Positions 47,114 through 59,335 of a stretch of 64,000 nt of DNA are shown here, one piece after another (position 1 is the stretch's first letter; each line of letters starts with the position of its first letter). A model generated the notes under the pieces. The model saw nothing but the letters and a program-made list of their open reading frames with translations, did no database searches and had not been told where the DNA came from. The position numbers were made by a program, and so were the translations under genes. The DNA comes from Moniliophthora roreri (Eukaryota > Basidiomycota > Agaricomycetes > Agaricales > Marasmiaceae): NCBI GenBank assembly GCA_001466705.2, contig LATX02000250.1, positions 124,001 through 188,000 of the forward strand, in the 5' to 3' direction.

Positions 47114-47752
47114 ATGTTTGACAGGCTCCCCGAGAAGCACACAAAGAACCCTCGCGGGAGCTGTCTTTGGAAGAAAACCTTCGAAACCGGTAGCTTGGTA
47201 TTGTCGATTGTCGATTGTCGATTGTCGATCGCAAGCGTCTCTGAACAGTTGACCCTCCTACTTCTGTTGTTTTTCTGTCTTCTATTCTGTCGTCGGTGCG
47301 TCAGGCGAGGTCAGGGAATGCCTGAGATACCACCGAAGCTGGAAGCTCCTACCAAACTCGCTTACCACTCTATCTCGGGTGGCCAATGCAGCCTTCTGAT
47401 CTTTCTGGACGTGCTGTTGCTCACAGGTGGGCGCCAGCACTCTTACACATCATACACCTGGCACCGTCGGCCTCATCATCACACGTTTGATCGTCAGTCA
47501 GCGATGATGTCTACAGCATCCAGAGTTGATCCTTCGAGTTGCAAGTCGTACGACTGTCATTTTTCGGATATGCATATCCCTGCTCCTGGGATCCGAATTA
47601 CCTGCCTCGATGCGAGCGAGAAAAATATCCAGGTTATGATCACCTTTCCGTTTGCTCTTGATCACTTCACATCATTTGACCTGCTTTTCGCTAGCGATCG
47701 AATTGAATGCTCTACAGCATGTTCATGGCATATGAAGGACTTTGAACCTTGA
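47114..47752 (+). CDS. hypothetical protein, weak
   Basis: A 212-codon frame with a true ATG and no intron needed. It has one hydrophobic segment (QLTLLLLLFFCLLFC, about residues 45-59) followed by a basic stretch, and a second weaker one (SLLIFLDVLLLTG). The length is more than chance would usually give in this composition. However, there is no recognised domain, the amino-acid use is uneven, and the 5' part runs through a 7-bp DNA repeat. Listed as a possibility only. Confidence 0.22.
   Translation: MFDRLPEKHTKNPRGSCLWKKTFETGSLVLSIVDCRLSIASVSEQLTLLLLLFFCLLFCRRCVRRGQGMPEIPPKLEAPTKLAYHSISGGQCSLLIFLDVLLLTGGRQHSYTSYTWHRRPHHHTFDRQSAMMSTASRVDPSSCKSYDCHFSDMHIPAPGIRITCLDASEKNIQVMITFPFALDHFTSFDLLFASDRIECSTACSWHMKDFEP
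47200..47229. repeat. 7-bp tandem repeat (ATTGTCG)n
   Basis: Four consecutive copies of ATTGTCG inside the weak open frame at 47114-47752. Confidence 0.75.
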
Positions 47753-48770
47753 TCGAGAGAAGGATGATATATGAATGATCTCCTGATTTGCGTCTCCCGT
47801 CTAGGGCTTAGTCCAGTTACAATTAAGTTGCATTTGTGTGGAGCACTCACACGCAAAGAAGTGGAAGCAGGAAGAAGTGAGTACCCTCCAGAATTTTCCC
47901 AAAACAAGCGGCTCTAAAAAGTTTTGTACTGAACTATCTAACGCCACTTCAGGCGCCCATAGAGAAAAACGTGTTCGACGGATCTCTCGTCCCTGTACAC
48001 GGTAGTTTGACAATTTGTCCGCTTGATACGGAAACACTGATTAGTTTCAAACAGCTCTACTTATTGCATCACCAAGAGATAGACCTGGGCGTGAAAAACA
48101 AAAAACCTCGAGGTAAATCGGTAGTATAGGGCCGGTTGGCCCGGTATCACTCTACCAGATCATATGAACCGTGAACTGTTCATAATCAGCTCGGTTTCCG
48201 GGTCTGGAAACGAACAGCAGAGACTCGCCGAGTGGTTTGTTTTCATCACTTTTGTTCCAGATCAGCACAGCATAACACCCGTCTTTCAGGAACTCTCGAA
48301 GTGAAGTTCTGAAGGTTGAAAAAACGACAAGCCGGGCCGGCGGTAGATCATGTATAGTGTACGTTGAATGACGGTGAAAATGTGAAGGATTCTGAAAGAC
48401 TTTCAAGTTGGAGAAAATACAAATGGCCGAGGCGAGGCAAAGATCGGGGAGCAAGGTCTGAGTGAGAATGCCCACCCTTCCCACTCCAATCAAATCTCTA
48501 ACTCTTAGTTCCGAACGGCCGACACGACGGCCGACAACTCAGCTATTCAGTAATCAAAAATTGATTGACGACATGTAAAGACAGGACTCGCATCATGGTA
48601 AGACGATACTACATACGCAGAAAGCACAATTGATGGCAAGTAACCTGGTCCGTGTCCGATGAGAAGGTATCAGTCCACCGTCCAACAAAACTGAATAAAA
48701 AAAATGTTCCTCGCAGCAAAAAAAAAAATGCACTATCGATTTGGACAAGGCAACATCCAGAAATGGACTT
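47753..48770. other. no supported gene
   Basis: A minus-strand open frame at 48152-48493 begins at TTG and has no internal ATG of use, so it is not called. The right end is the 3' flank of the Kre9/KNH-like gene. Confidence 0.45.
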
Positions 48771-49593
48771 TTACAGGGCAGCTGCAACGGCACCAACAGC
48801 AGCAACAAGGAGACCCAGGTTGGCACCAATGCTACCTGCACCGTTGTTACCACCGTTCAAAGGAGTGTTGGTGGGTGCTTCAGAGCCGCTCGAACCAGTG
48901 CTGGATGCAGTATTGGAACCGGTACCAGAGGTGTTAGGACGTGTAGTGCTTGCGGTTTGAGGCGCGCTCGTGGCGGTGCTGGCTCCGGAGGGAGGGTTCG
49001 TTCTACAGGACTGTCAGAATTAATCGGAATTTAATGTACTGGTTACATACGCAGTCACGGACCCAGAAGCAGCGCTTGAAGAAACTGTGTCGCCAACGAA
49101 GAAGTTGCCGGTCCTGGCGAATTCATCGTCGATGTTGGAGACGTTGACAGCCCGAATTACGTATTGGTCGTCTCTACAAGAAGACAGATGGAATGATGAG
49201 AAAGGCATGGGAAGAAATAACGTTGACACATGCCTGGCAAGGACGATGGGCATGAGAATGTCCAATTGCATTAGTGAAGGGTCCACGTTGTTAGCGATGG
49301 CAATGTCCTGGAGGAGAGTGGGATGGTGCAACTCCAACGTGAAGATACTACAATTTCCCGTCAACATGGTGCGAAACCAACAGACGGTGACACTCACGGG
49401 TCAGACTGGACAGCACTCCATGTCAAGGTGATTCTGCCACCTGAAGTCACATCCGTAGGGGTGTTCAAAGTCAAGGCCTGAACTGCAGAGGCACCAGCAA
49501 GAGCAAGGAGACTGAATTTTCCCGGTGAAGATTAGCGCTAGTCAATCAAGTATTTCAGAGCAAATAAATAACTTACGCGAGTTTGGGGAACAT
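48771..49593 (-). CDS. Kre9/KNH-like GPI-anchored cell-wall protein
   Basis: Five exons, about 200 residues. ATG 49593 opens a 17-nt first exon (MFPKLA); exon 2 continues LLALAGASAVQA, completing the signal peptide, then LTLNTPTDVTSGGRITLTWS. That is the start of the Ig-like Kre9/KNH domain (PF10342 type), which continues through FTLELHHPTLLQDIAIANNV and DDQYVIRAVNVSNIDDEFA to GNFFVGDTVS. The last exon is Ser/Thr/Asn-rich and ends GSIGANLGLLVAAVGAVAAA, a typical GPI-attachment signal, with TAA at 48771-48773. Family members sit in or on the cell wall and are linked to beta-glucan assembly. The third intron has a GC donor (GCATGT at 49233 downward) with an ordinary TAG acceptor; the others are GT...AG. 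A TATA box lies about 120 bp upstream. Intact. Confidence 0.88.
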
Positions 49594-49708
49594 TTTTTTT
49601 TTCGTTATTGAGAGGGTAAAGAGGCTGGAGGATGGGGGAGGAGGGAAGAAACAGCGTGGGGAAGGGTTGGTTGGGCACCGAGTGGTAAAAGAACCGTGGG
49701 AGCATCAG

Positions 49709-49716
49709 CTTTATAA
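49709..49716 (-). promoter_or_regulatory. TATA box (minus strand)
   Basis: TTATAAAG about 116 bp upstream of the ATG at 49593. Its position leaves room for a 5' untranslated region. Confidence 0.5.
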
Positions 49717-52700
49717 GCGCTGGTCGAAGCATCACACGTGACTGATGCGATCATCTGTTGTCGTCCATGTCATCCTTGGACCTGACTATCTCCGTTCTCC
49801 TGATTGCTCTTCAACGATCCATCGACTTTGCTTAACATGTGGATAGATTTTCCGCAAGAAAGTTGTACAACATCAAACTCCCTGGAGCTCACCGGCGTAA
49901 CCTGTCTCTTGCTGCGCTTCTCTGGGCTTCCACGAATTTCCTCTGACTAATACCTGTCGTCAGCGGTCTCGATGATCGAACACTGCCCGATATTCCTATT
50001 TCTGGAACCATCGGCGCATGGATCCACCTGTAGACCACGCCCAGATGGTACGCAAGCATAGCTGGAAAGCTCTGTAATTCATGCGGCAACGGTCCATTGT
50101 GATCGCAGTAACGGTAAAGGGAAATGTAGCTCATTCCCACACAAGCTCTAGAAGCTAATGCTAATAGTTGCTGGAGCCGCACTAGCGGGTATTATACTCA
50201 GACTACATCACTGTCGGGGCGAATTGCCCGTCCGCCAACTCAATCGATAGTCCCCGAAGCTTCTGTAGATCTATAATTCTCCACACGGAGTCAGCAACCC
50301 TGCGAGCAGGTCATTACGGCGGCCATAACTCGTCTGGAAACTGAGGGTTTGGACATATCCCCGATCAATACTCAGCAAGGAAATAGTGGCTGCTATTCCT
50401 GTGCAGCTGACGCTACGACTTTAGCTCTGGAGCTTCCCAGTCCTGTCGACTGCTTATGAACGTTCCGTTAGGATTGCTCGTTCACATTTAGTGAGGAATA
50501 CAGCAAAGATTACTCCTTGCCATTTCTGTCTTACTTGGCGGACTATATCGACTTTCAATGAATTCGTATTGCATACGACTCGGCAAGGGTACTTCTTACG
50601 TCTGTGTCTACGAATGCATTATTCTTGTCATCTAATTGCAAGTGCCTGCCTGCAGTAGCTCATTTACGGCTCAGCAAGGAATACTTTTGCCCATTTCTGT
50701 CTCGCACACTTGATCTACAACATTGACTTGGAAACAATTCAGCATTTCGTATGTTTGCCGGTATGCCTTTCACCCAGTTACAAATTCTTGTCTCTTATTA
50801 CGTCTAGCTCCACCTACAGCTAGAAACTAAAACATTTACTTCGCGACATTCTGCCATCAGTACCTTGTGACGGGTCTACAAGCGTACCATTTTGGGTATG
50901 AAAATGACCTTTCTTCGCCCTGAGGCCGGGCTGCCTGTAATGTGGGGAACGCAAACCCTTTCTCAAACTTTGAATTTTGATCAACAAGGAGGTGCCCAAT
51001 TCTTATGTTCCTACAACTTGGCGCTGCCCTATCCGAAACCGGTTCACCTCTCCATGCGAAAACGGTTGCAAAATAACGTACCAGTCTTTCCTCTTATCAT
51101 AAAGGTTCGCTGTCACTCGTTTTTGGTTATGAACATGACCTTCTATTCATCTTCGTTATTCGGTCGACTTCAGCCAATATAGAATTTCCATCGACTGTAT
51201 TCAATACGGGTTACCCTGTTCCTGCAGCTTACCAGTATGATTCTTGTTTGTCGGAATCTCGCCATTCATCCGTTTTTCCCTGGTCAGAATTATCTTTCCA
51301 CGTCAGTGAATTGCAAAAGGTCTTGAAGTAACGCGATTCTCACTTCTTATATGGCAATACTCATACATTTTTGGCGACAACAATGACCCACACTGACTGC
51401 CGTGGAGTGTGAAGTCTCGATATACACGGTGTGGCCCGGGGCCCACTTCCGAACTGTGGACTGGTGCGCTCTGTCTTCTGTTAAGCTCGCTAAAGAATCA
51501 ATTCAGTGCTCAATTCTCAAGCTTCAGAATGAAATAGTGGTGCTATCGAAGGCTCTGGCGTAGTGTGCATTTACTACTCTGGTTTCTTCTCTTCTTGATT
51601 TCTGTTCAAGTATACCTCGGAAACTTCTCCATACCGACTCTTACCCCACATCCGAAGCGACGAAGCATGTGTCGTCGATCTTTCTCTTCAAATTGGCGTT
51701 TTACCCGAAGGCATAATGGGTGTGTGCTACTCTGCCCTCGTAATACGATGCTCCAGGAGATTCTGATACGCGTCTATTTGTTTCCGAAATGAACCCAGCG
51801 CTGAAGCAATCTGTCAATCTTCGCTTCCAGATAGATAAGTTCCACGGTCTCGGTTATTCATTCAAAAGCTGGCGGAAGCTGATTATATCAAAATTGCGCG
51901 GGATACCCGGTGCCTTGAGATCCAAGTGTTCAATGTGGTTCAGTTCGTCTCTTGAATCGGCATCCTCCTAGTGGATGAGAACTAGAAGGGGGGGAGGAAA
52001 CGGTATCACTGGTATAGTCAATGAATGTCTATATTATTGATGAATATCACTACTAACACTAAGTGCATGAACTTAATGTCTCATCGAGGATGGAGCGTCT
52101 AAGCTCGGAAGCCGATGACTCGAGCTCAAGGCCTCAGACGGAAGACGAGCAGGATGTATTCGACCATTTCAACTAGGAGTGTTAAAACTTTAAAGTACCA
52201 AATTCAGAACATACTGCTCCCGTTCTCAATCTTCCTGTCTAGTCATCCGAAGCCACCGAAACTACCGAAACCACCTGCAAGAATACCTGTGTCAAGGCTA
52301 CTTCGAAGGGCTTAAATTAAACTTCATATCAACCGCCGTATCCCCAAATTTTTGGTTAGCCTAGCCTCGTATTTCCAATTTGGACAGCTCTTATTTTGAT
52401 TGATGTTCATGCTGCCAGTCACCTCGGAGAATTGATCCTCGGCTCAGCATTCAAGGAACTTCGCAATACATAGTGGATCTGCAGGACCTCAATGAGTCTT
52501 GGGTAAGTCAGTACTCGTAACTCATATCCGAAATCTGGCTAGACTCTTCAGGTTCAGCAGGAACAGACTTCCCAAGATCAAAGCTACTGGTACTACTTGT
52601 CAACATCCGAGGCTATTCACATATTTCTCTCCGGTCTGCTGACGCCGTGTTAACAGCAGGGGGATGCCCTCATGATGGCGAGTGCTGTACTTGTGCTGTA

Positions 52701-55461
52701 CTCCGTTGACCTCAACAAGTGCGTTCCGTGCATCCGATGCCGCCGTTGGGAATTCCTGACGTATAGCCCTTATTATTCGTCCAATGAAAGGTCTTCACTT
52801 CTCTGCAAGCAACAGCACGCCACGTCGCCATCTCTCAATGGACGGTGATCTCCTACAAACTGCTATCGGCTCCATTGAATGCCCAATGCCAAGCGCTACG
52901 ACCTCAAGCAAATCGAGTGTTTGACGATATCCCAACTTTCTAAAATAGTGAGTGGATATATCGGCCAAAATACACTTTTTCATACCTCACCTGACTTCTG
53001 CTTTCCCTCAGCGTCCCGCAAGTCGTAGTGGAGTATTAGAACGACCAAGATCATCAAATGAGAATGACCCTTTTTCTAGCTCGCAATTTTAGGCTCTAAA
53101 GCAGTCACTTGAAAGATGATCATCACGGATTCTGTCGTGACACGCGTGGGTTCGACAGAATGTATTTTTTTCCCTGTGTCATCAACCTTCTAATGTTGGG
53201 CGCAGGCCCCCTGAACTCAAATCCAGACTCAAATGATGCGACATGGTTTGTACATGCTGGCAGGATTGTTCTTTTCGAGCAGTGTGCAGATCAAAAGAAC
53301 ACGAGATGAGGTTGCAGTTCTCCCTCAAAAGGTAGGTCTTCACCAAACATCCATGTCATCAGACGGTGGTCATGTTCGACGATGCTGTACGGGATTAATG
53401 TGATTTATACTATATTTACAGACATGCGTAGAGCTATTCATTCTTCATATCAGGTTCAACTCGTTCTGATTGGGCTCGAATCTTCTCATTCTGACTCGGT
53501 GTAGGCTCTCTCTATTGTTGGTTCCTTATATCTTTGTCATCGGATACAGTTGGTTAGTGATCTCCTTTCCGCTCGTCATCTGAAGGCAACGATGCGATGG
53601 TGCGCAGAGTGATATTACACAGAATGGTCAACTCGTTCGCAATTGACAGGCGTAGGATATGGGTTTTTCCGACTTGCCAGTGTTAACGCCACTGACGGAT
53701 AAATCACCGACCTCTTGCCGTAGTTAGCGCCTCACTAGCCCAAATTCAACACCAGATCGGCGTAACCCGGTAGCAACGAGATTTCAAAACAGTATTTTGG
53801 ATCTTCTCGTATGTTCGGCAAAGAACTTTGGGATGTCCCTGCCAATACAAACTTCGAAAGGACTCGATCGATAGATGCTACGTTGTCGTCATCCTCCCGT
53901 TGAATTACACAGTGGCTGATACCACATACAACACAATAAGCACCCGACTGAACTCCTTGCGATGATGCATCACGAGTGCCGAATTCTTGATGCATGTCGA
54001 GATGGCCAACAGTCGCCGTACAATCCACGCCCTGGAGCTGGCAGGTTTTTTGAGTCATGTGGCGTATTGCCGTTGACGAGAATGCTCACTGTTATCTTCG
54101 TGCAGAAGCGACACTAAGTGGTGCTGTTTGTGTTATACCTCTGGCATATCGTATGCTTAAGGATCAGCCGTCATGAGCGATTCGGTGGTATTCTGTGCAT
54201 TTTCGGGATACAATGTGGAAGACTGAATCTTCTCCGGAAGGCTTAGAGTCGATAATAACTATCATTCAATCCGCAGAATTCTGATTCAATATTTTGAATC
54301 TTTTTTTTTTTTTTATTTTTTGATGTGCAACATGCCGTTAATCATCCCATTGTCAATACTTTCATTTGGGAGACAGATTCCTTATAGATTCAAATGCAAA
54401 CGTTACCCAAATGTCGCCAATCTCACGGACGTCGGTATTTTACCAATAACTGAAGCCTCTTGTTACTATTACTACTCAGTTCCGATGTCACTTGCACGTC
54501 CACCAAAATATCCACTATTCATAAGCGATGTAAGCAGAACTCTACCGTCTTACGCAGAGATAATGACACCCTTCTCAGCCAAGGAGTATTCCCCGATTAA
54601 GCGTAGCCGCAATGTACTCGGCAAGTAGGTGCCTTTACAGGCCTAGTGCGTTGTCAAATACGTTCCGGAGCACGTCAGGCCAGTTTTTGCATTCCCACAC
54701 ACGGTCAGTCATAACTCATACTCTGGGACGTAGCGACCGATAATCCCCCAGTAACGGGAGCTTCGCCGCTTCTGAAGATCATCTTGAATGATTCTGCTCT
54801 CCAGGCTCAGGTAGGGGCACTGATCTTCGGGTGTCATAGCATCATTGTTCAGTAACTGCGGGGCGCGGTAGGGTCGATAACAAATTCAATCGACCCTGCA
54901 GGGTGACGAAGGTGGGTCGGGTCGACTTGGAGCGTCCGCTATATTGGGATTGTGGGGAAGCGGGTACCGGCACCAGGTTTGTAAATTGTAAGTAGGATCC
55001 ATACAACGAAATTATCACTTCTGGGGCGTGTAGTCCAGTTCCGATGTCGTCTGTCTTCAGGTAAGGAAGTACCGTGCCAGTCAGGGCTGTCTCAATAGAA
55101 GGAATAATTGATCTCATATGCGCTCAGGAGGATTCTAGTTAACGGTACTGTTGTCCCACAGCATCGCAGTTCATGCTTGATTGGAGGAGCCAGATAAAAC
55201 TTATTTTGGGCGCTCATTTTTATCCCACGATAATTCTCATCATGGATGATGCTATCTCGCTCGCTCGAGAAAACATCTAGACAAGTTCGCTTCATTATCC
55301 CAATTTGACGATATAACTGCCTAGTACATCCCGCTATACACAGACACTAGGGGAAAAGATTTCCCCGTCACGGTATTTCAACCCCCGTACGCCGCAGTCG
55401 CAGTTGCCACTGATTGCAGGAACAGGATATGTTGTGTTATCGTCATGGGCGCCCTGCCTCG
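49717..55461. other. gene-free stretch
   Basis: Nearly six kilobases with no supportable gene. A minus-strand frame at 53735-54058 has a Cys/His-containing stretch (CQLQGVDCTATVGHLDMHQE, later YCVVCGISHC) that could be a small metal-binding protein, but nothing else supports it. A poly-T tract lies at 54300-54315. Diverged internal repetition near 50.5-51.2 kb is listed separately. Confidence 0.4.
50478..50765. repeat. diverged tandem repetition
   Basis: Two successive stretches (about 50478-50590 and 50662-50765) share ordered words: TCATTTA/TCACATTTA, CAGCAAGGAATAC-like, CCATTTCTGTCT, then GACTT...CAA and CATTTCGTAT/AATTCGTATTG. A further pair, ATGAAAATGACCTTTCTTC (about 50899) and ATGAACATGACCTTCTATTC (about 51128), suggests that similar repetition continues to the right. 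No coding content recognised. Confidence 0.45.
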
Positions 55462-56885
55462 TTAGAGTTTTGCGGGATTCTTCCAGGTGGGCGCTCGTTT
55501 CTATCGGACATATAGAACATCAATTGACAGGTCAGTTCTCTTCTCTCTTCTTTTTGATGATGAATTATTACGAACCTCAGTGAAAGATTGCAGACCCTCC
55601 TGAAAGTCCGAGCGGCGAAGACGACAATCGCATTGGAAGAAGACATAAGTTTATTGTTGATGCCCGAAGGATCAAAGACGAGTGCGGGAAGTAAAAGATG
55701 GCAATGAGTCAGTATGACTTTTGTGCGGAGCGTACAAGGGAAGGGAAGAGATGCACCTTGATGTTCTCCCCATGATAGAGTCTCGTCGTCTCGGGAGCCC
55801 ATACAGTTTCCCGATATGCACGGTCATGGTCATACTTTTGTGCAAAAAGTAAACCGAGCTTGGTCGTCTGTACGGAATCGGGGGAGTTAGCACAAATATC
55901 TTTTGCGAGGTCTACGGCCGTTGAGACAACATCTGATGCGGGAACAACTCGGTTGACGCTGGAGCAGTTGTAATGTGGAGCATTCAGAGGTCTGGACATC
56001 GGATAACAGTGCGAAAGACACTCACAAGCCAAACCTGCTGTACGCGTCTTTTGCTGAAATCGGGTTTCCTAACAAAAGCATTTCCGAAGCCAGCTGTAAT
56101 TAGTTGTGAGGGCCGAATAAGCGGTTGTCATCAAATATAACTTTTTTCGACTTGTGTACTGACCTGATGTCCAGCGATATGAGCTAGACGAGGGATACCT
56201 AGACACAACCCAGACGTCGGCTTTGTCGTAATAGTGTGGACTGTGGGAAAGAACATACCTCCTGCACCAGCATAAACCCCCCTCTTCACCTCCGGCAACC
56301 CAAACTTGGCATCTTCCCCTGCAACCACCAAATCACAATTGAGCACAATCTCCGTACCCCCTCCATAAGCACCCCCATTTACAGCAGCAATGATAGGCTT
56401 GGTAATCTCTCTTCGTGAAAGGGAGCCGAATCCATGAGGCATCACCCGGGTTTGTTCGTTCTTCTGACCTGATTGTTGATCTTTGTTCCACCTGCAGTTT
56501 GAGAGTTAGCTTCCCCACTAGATACACTGAAGGAGATGAAGAACGCACGCTATGAGATCCATTCCCGCACAGAAAGCTCTTCCAGCACCAGTAACTATAA
56601 CAACCCTAAGCGGAAATGGACCAATTAAGAATCAGCGCGAAGGTCGGGGAATCGGGGTCGGCGAACCGTAAAAGAAAACAAAAAAAAAAAAAAAACTTAC
56701 CAAAGTGAAGGTTCCTCATTGAACCAGCCAAGAACGACTTGAAGGTCCTTGGCCATTTGGGGAGACATAGCATTGAGGCTTTTGGGACGGTTCAGGGTGA
56801 GCAGCATAACATGTTCGGCCGGGAATGAAACGATAAGTTGGTCTGAATGCGGAGGCGGGGATGGCGATGATGAATTTGTCGTCAT
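55462..56885 (-). CDS. enoyl-CoA hydratase/isomerase family protein
   Basis: About 290 residues, eight exons, ATG 56885 ([20 protein letters not shown]). Crotonase-fold motifs in order: [18 protein letters not shown]; then [19 protein letters not shown], the first oxyanion-hole strand; [20 protein letters not shown], the second; [20 protein letters not shown] with the conserved Glu of [38 protein letters not shown]; and [20 protein letters not shown]. It ends [12 protein letters not shown] with TAA at 55462-55464. The family hydrates or isomerises acyl-CoA esters, usually in fatty-acid oxidation. No peroxisomal SKL is present at the C terminus, but KL follows a basic residue context, so the compartment is open. 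The first intron contains an A/T homopolymer of about 17. All joins keep the frame. Confidence 0.9.
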
Positions 56886-57844
56886 GGATCAGATAAGTAG
56901 ACAGTTGGACAGAAAAAATGGAATTTGTTTCCCCAGGATATAAGTAAAGGTGTTGTGGAGTGGAAAGAGTCAACGTTACACGCGTCACCTGCGGCTACTC
57001 GTCGTTTAACCGGCTCCCGGTAATCGGTCTCAGCCTGTCCGACAACACGTGGATGGCTGGTTCTTGTCGTATCATCGTTAGAGAAGCTTCCCAGGTGCAT
57101 ATGGGCTCAGAAGGGAAACTAAGTGTGTAATGGATGCATGCGAGTATACGAGTTAAGGGAGAGAGAAGGAAAGGAAGAACACTGATGCGCTGGACGTTAG
57201 CGTCGGAATCGGAAGCAAATGAGAAAATTTGTATAGATGGGGAATGCCTGTTAATTAGTTACTATGGCAAGAAGTTGAGAAGACGACATCCATGATGATG
57301 TTATCCATTGCATACCCGAACCGAAAAAAAATTTGCTGTCCTCCGGGACCCTGCCCTCAGGCTGCGCTGCACTGTTCAGACGTGGCTTATGCTTCAAGAT
57401 TATTGGCAAAAACAGATACTATGTTCAAGTGTTCAAGACAAGGACAATAAATGTAAGGCGTACAGTACATGTTGAGGCGAGCTCCGCTCGCGGGCGGCTA
57501 ATCGTACAAAATTTTCTCGAGCGCTTCAATACCTCTCCATCAAACCTTCTGTACACTTCTCCCTCCTCCCTCAAACTACGCCGGATGTTGTGTAGGGTAT
57601 ATCGTACAGCACGACGAATCGATTAGGAGATGTAAAGTGAAACGATGTGATAGCATAGCCGATGATTGATAACAATGGAATGATGAGGAGATGGTGAGCA
57701 TGTAACAGCAGATGTCGGAATCGGATGTCGGAAAAAAGGGCACGGGTGTCTGGATCTGGAGGTGGATATCATACAATATGTTAGAGAATCGCGTCGTAGA
57801 GCAAGAGTCCAATGAATACGCACGAGGATAGTTAGACCTCCCGT
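56886..57844. other. intergenic region
   Basis: Promoter side of the enoyl-CoA hydratase gene and 3' side of the small protein gene at 57845-58048. No further gene recognised. Confidence 0.45.
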
Positions 57845-58048
57845 CTATCCTTTGAAAGGGCAGTTGGGTGCATGAGCACCGCGCCAGCCGCAGTGGCAGC
57901 ATTGGGGAGAGCTATGCGAGTTGCATGGCGTCGAGGTGGTGGTTTGGTGTTGTGAAGACGCGCAGAGGGATGTCGATGACGACGACGATGAAGAGAAATC
58001 CGCTCGGTAAGAGACGGGGAGAGACGCGACAGTGGAATACGAGTGCAT
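57845..58048 (-). CDS. small Cys-containing protein (CHCGWRGAHAPNCPF type)
   Basis: 67 residues, single exon, ATG 58048, TAG at 57845. The first 45 residues are Ser/Thr-rich (MHSYSTVASLPVSYRADFSS); the last 20 contain CCHCGWRGAHAPNCPFKG, a compact Cys/His cluster (C-C-H-C...H...C). A TATAAAGG lies about 100 bp upstream, which supports transcription. I believe short proteins with a CxCGWRG-x-H-x3-CPF tail occur in other Agaricomycetes, but I can name no function; metal binding is a guess from the residues. A longer frame in another phase (57912-58286) overlaps and is judged a shadow because it has no such motif. Confidence 0.55.
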   Translation of the reverse strand: MHSYSTVASLPVSYRADFSSSSSSSTSLCASSQHQTTTSTPCNSHSSPQCCHCGWRGAHAPNCPFKG

Positions 58049-58146
58049 TGTTCAAAAGTTGTGTTATGGAGAGAGGAGGTGAGCTCGCAAGCTGAATTGT
58101 TGTGCTGAGGAAGGCGGATGGATTTTTCAAGTCGAAAGAAAAGTGA

Positions 58147-58154
58147 CCTTTATA
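58147..58154 (-). promoter_or_regulatory. TATA box (minus strand)
   Basis: TATAAAGG about 100 bp upstream of the small Cys-containing protein. Confidence 0.5.
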
Positions 58155-59335
58155 GAGGGAAGCGGCATCACTACGGCATCTGAACAGGAGTGGTATTGAC
58201 CTCTGAAAGCTTGCTGATATGACAAAACTGTAATTTGGAATGGCAATGGCTGGTTGGTTTGCAAACGTCGAGCCTAGACCAATCAAGGAAACCGAATCAA
58301 GGAAACCGAATCGCAGATAAAAGGGAGTAAGATCCTTACACTGCCTTGTTTTTTTTTTTTCCTTTTATGGCACCTGCCTCAGACGGCACCGTCCGGACCA
58401 ATTTAGTTTTTTTGCCTTGGTCATAGGAACACACACGTGTTCTTGGAGAACCACCCAAGTCGAGCCAGGCCGGTCCCTGGGGCCCCAAAACGAACCAGCG
58501 CACGCGACAACAACTACAGGACAAACACCAACAAGTACATCATGACTGGAAAAAAACGACACGATCATATATGAAGCGAAGTGATCTGGACTCTTTCAAA
58601 AAGTCAATGTCAAAAATACACCTAATCCTTGAAAGGCAAAGTGCCTGGTCAAGACAATTCGGCTATCTGCATTGTGAAACGCATCCTTGCATGTTGCTTG
58701 CAGGGGAAAGATTCACAGAATCTAACGTGTCGGCTGTCCCTTTGCCTTGTCAAATTGAGGAAGGGGTTAAGCACATCAAATGTCCGAATTACCAGTCACT
58801 CCAGCCATTCGGCGTGTCACTTGTCCGCCATACTCCAGGGAGACTTGGGGGCTTGCAAGGTTTAGCGCAAAGAAAAAGAGCTTAGATAGTGCTACAACTC
58901 GTTCAACAGCTTGTTACTTACGTTCGTCGCCGCTTCTTACGAAAGGAGATGAATCTGTTAGGACAAAGACATCCAGTTGAGAATTAAAAAAAGGCGGAAC
59001 GCGTAAAACATCGAGTCCGGCTACTTCGGGAAGCATCGTGGTAATATCTTGACTTCGCATCTTTGGGCCCTTTCTCCCGTACATCGTTAGTCTTGTAAGT
59101 TAAGCGAGGCTGTAGGTCCAAATTTTAATGGTGCGCCCAAGCGTAAAATTTTTGACAGCAATATTGATGTATTATGACATCGACGCGCTGATTGACACTC
59201 ATACAAAGCAAAGGGGAAAGAGAGAGAAAAAAAAAAAAAAAAAAAAACTGTAATCTAATATATGTCAGTCAAGAATCGTGATCGGCAAAGCCTACCTAAA
59301 CGCCAGGGTCATACCTTCCGCGTCTTTCGCTGCTT
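58155..59335. other. intergenic region
   Basis: No gene supported. Two homopolymer tracts: poly-T near 58348-58360 and poly-A near 59228-59247. The right end is the 3' flank of the TPX2-domain gene. Confidence 0.5.

Noticed and set aside
48152..48493. 113-codon minus-strand open frame
   Set aside because: It begins at TTG, has no usable ATG, and no splice partner or motif was found.
57912..58286. 124-codon minus-strand open frame
   Set aside because: Different phase from the short gene with the Cys/His tail; it runs across the TATA box and has no motif.
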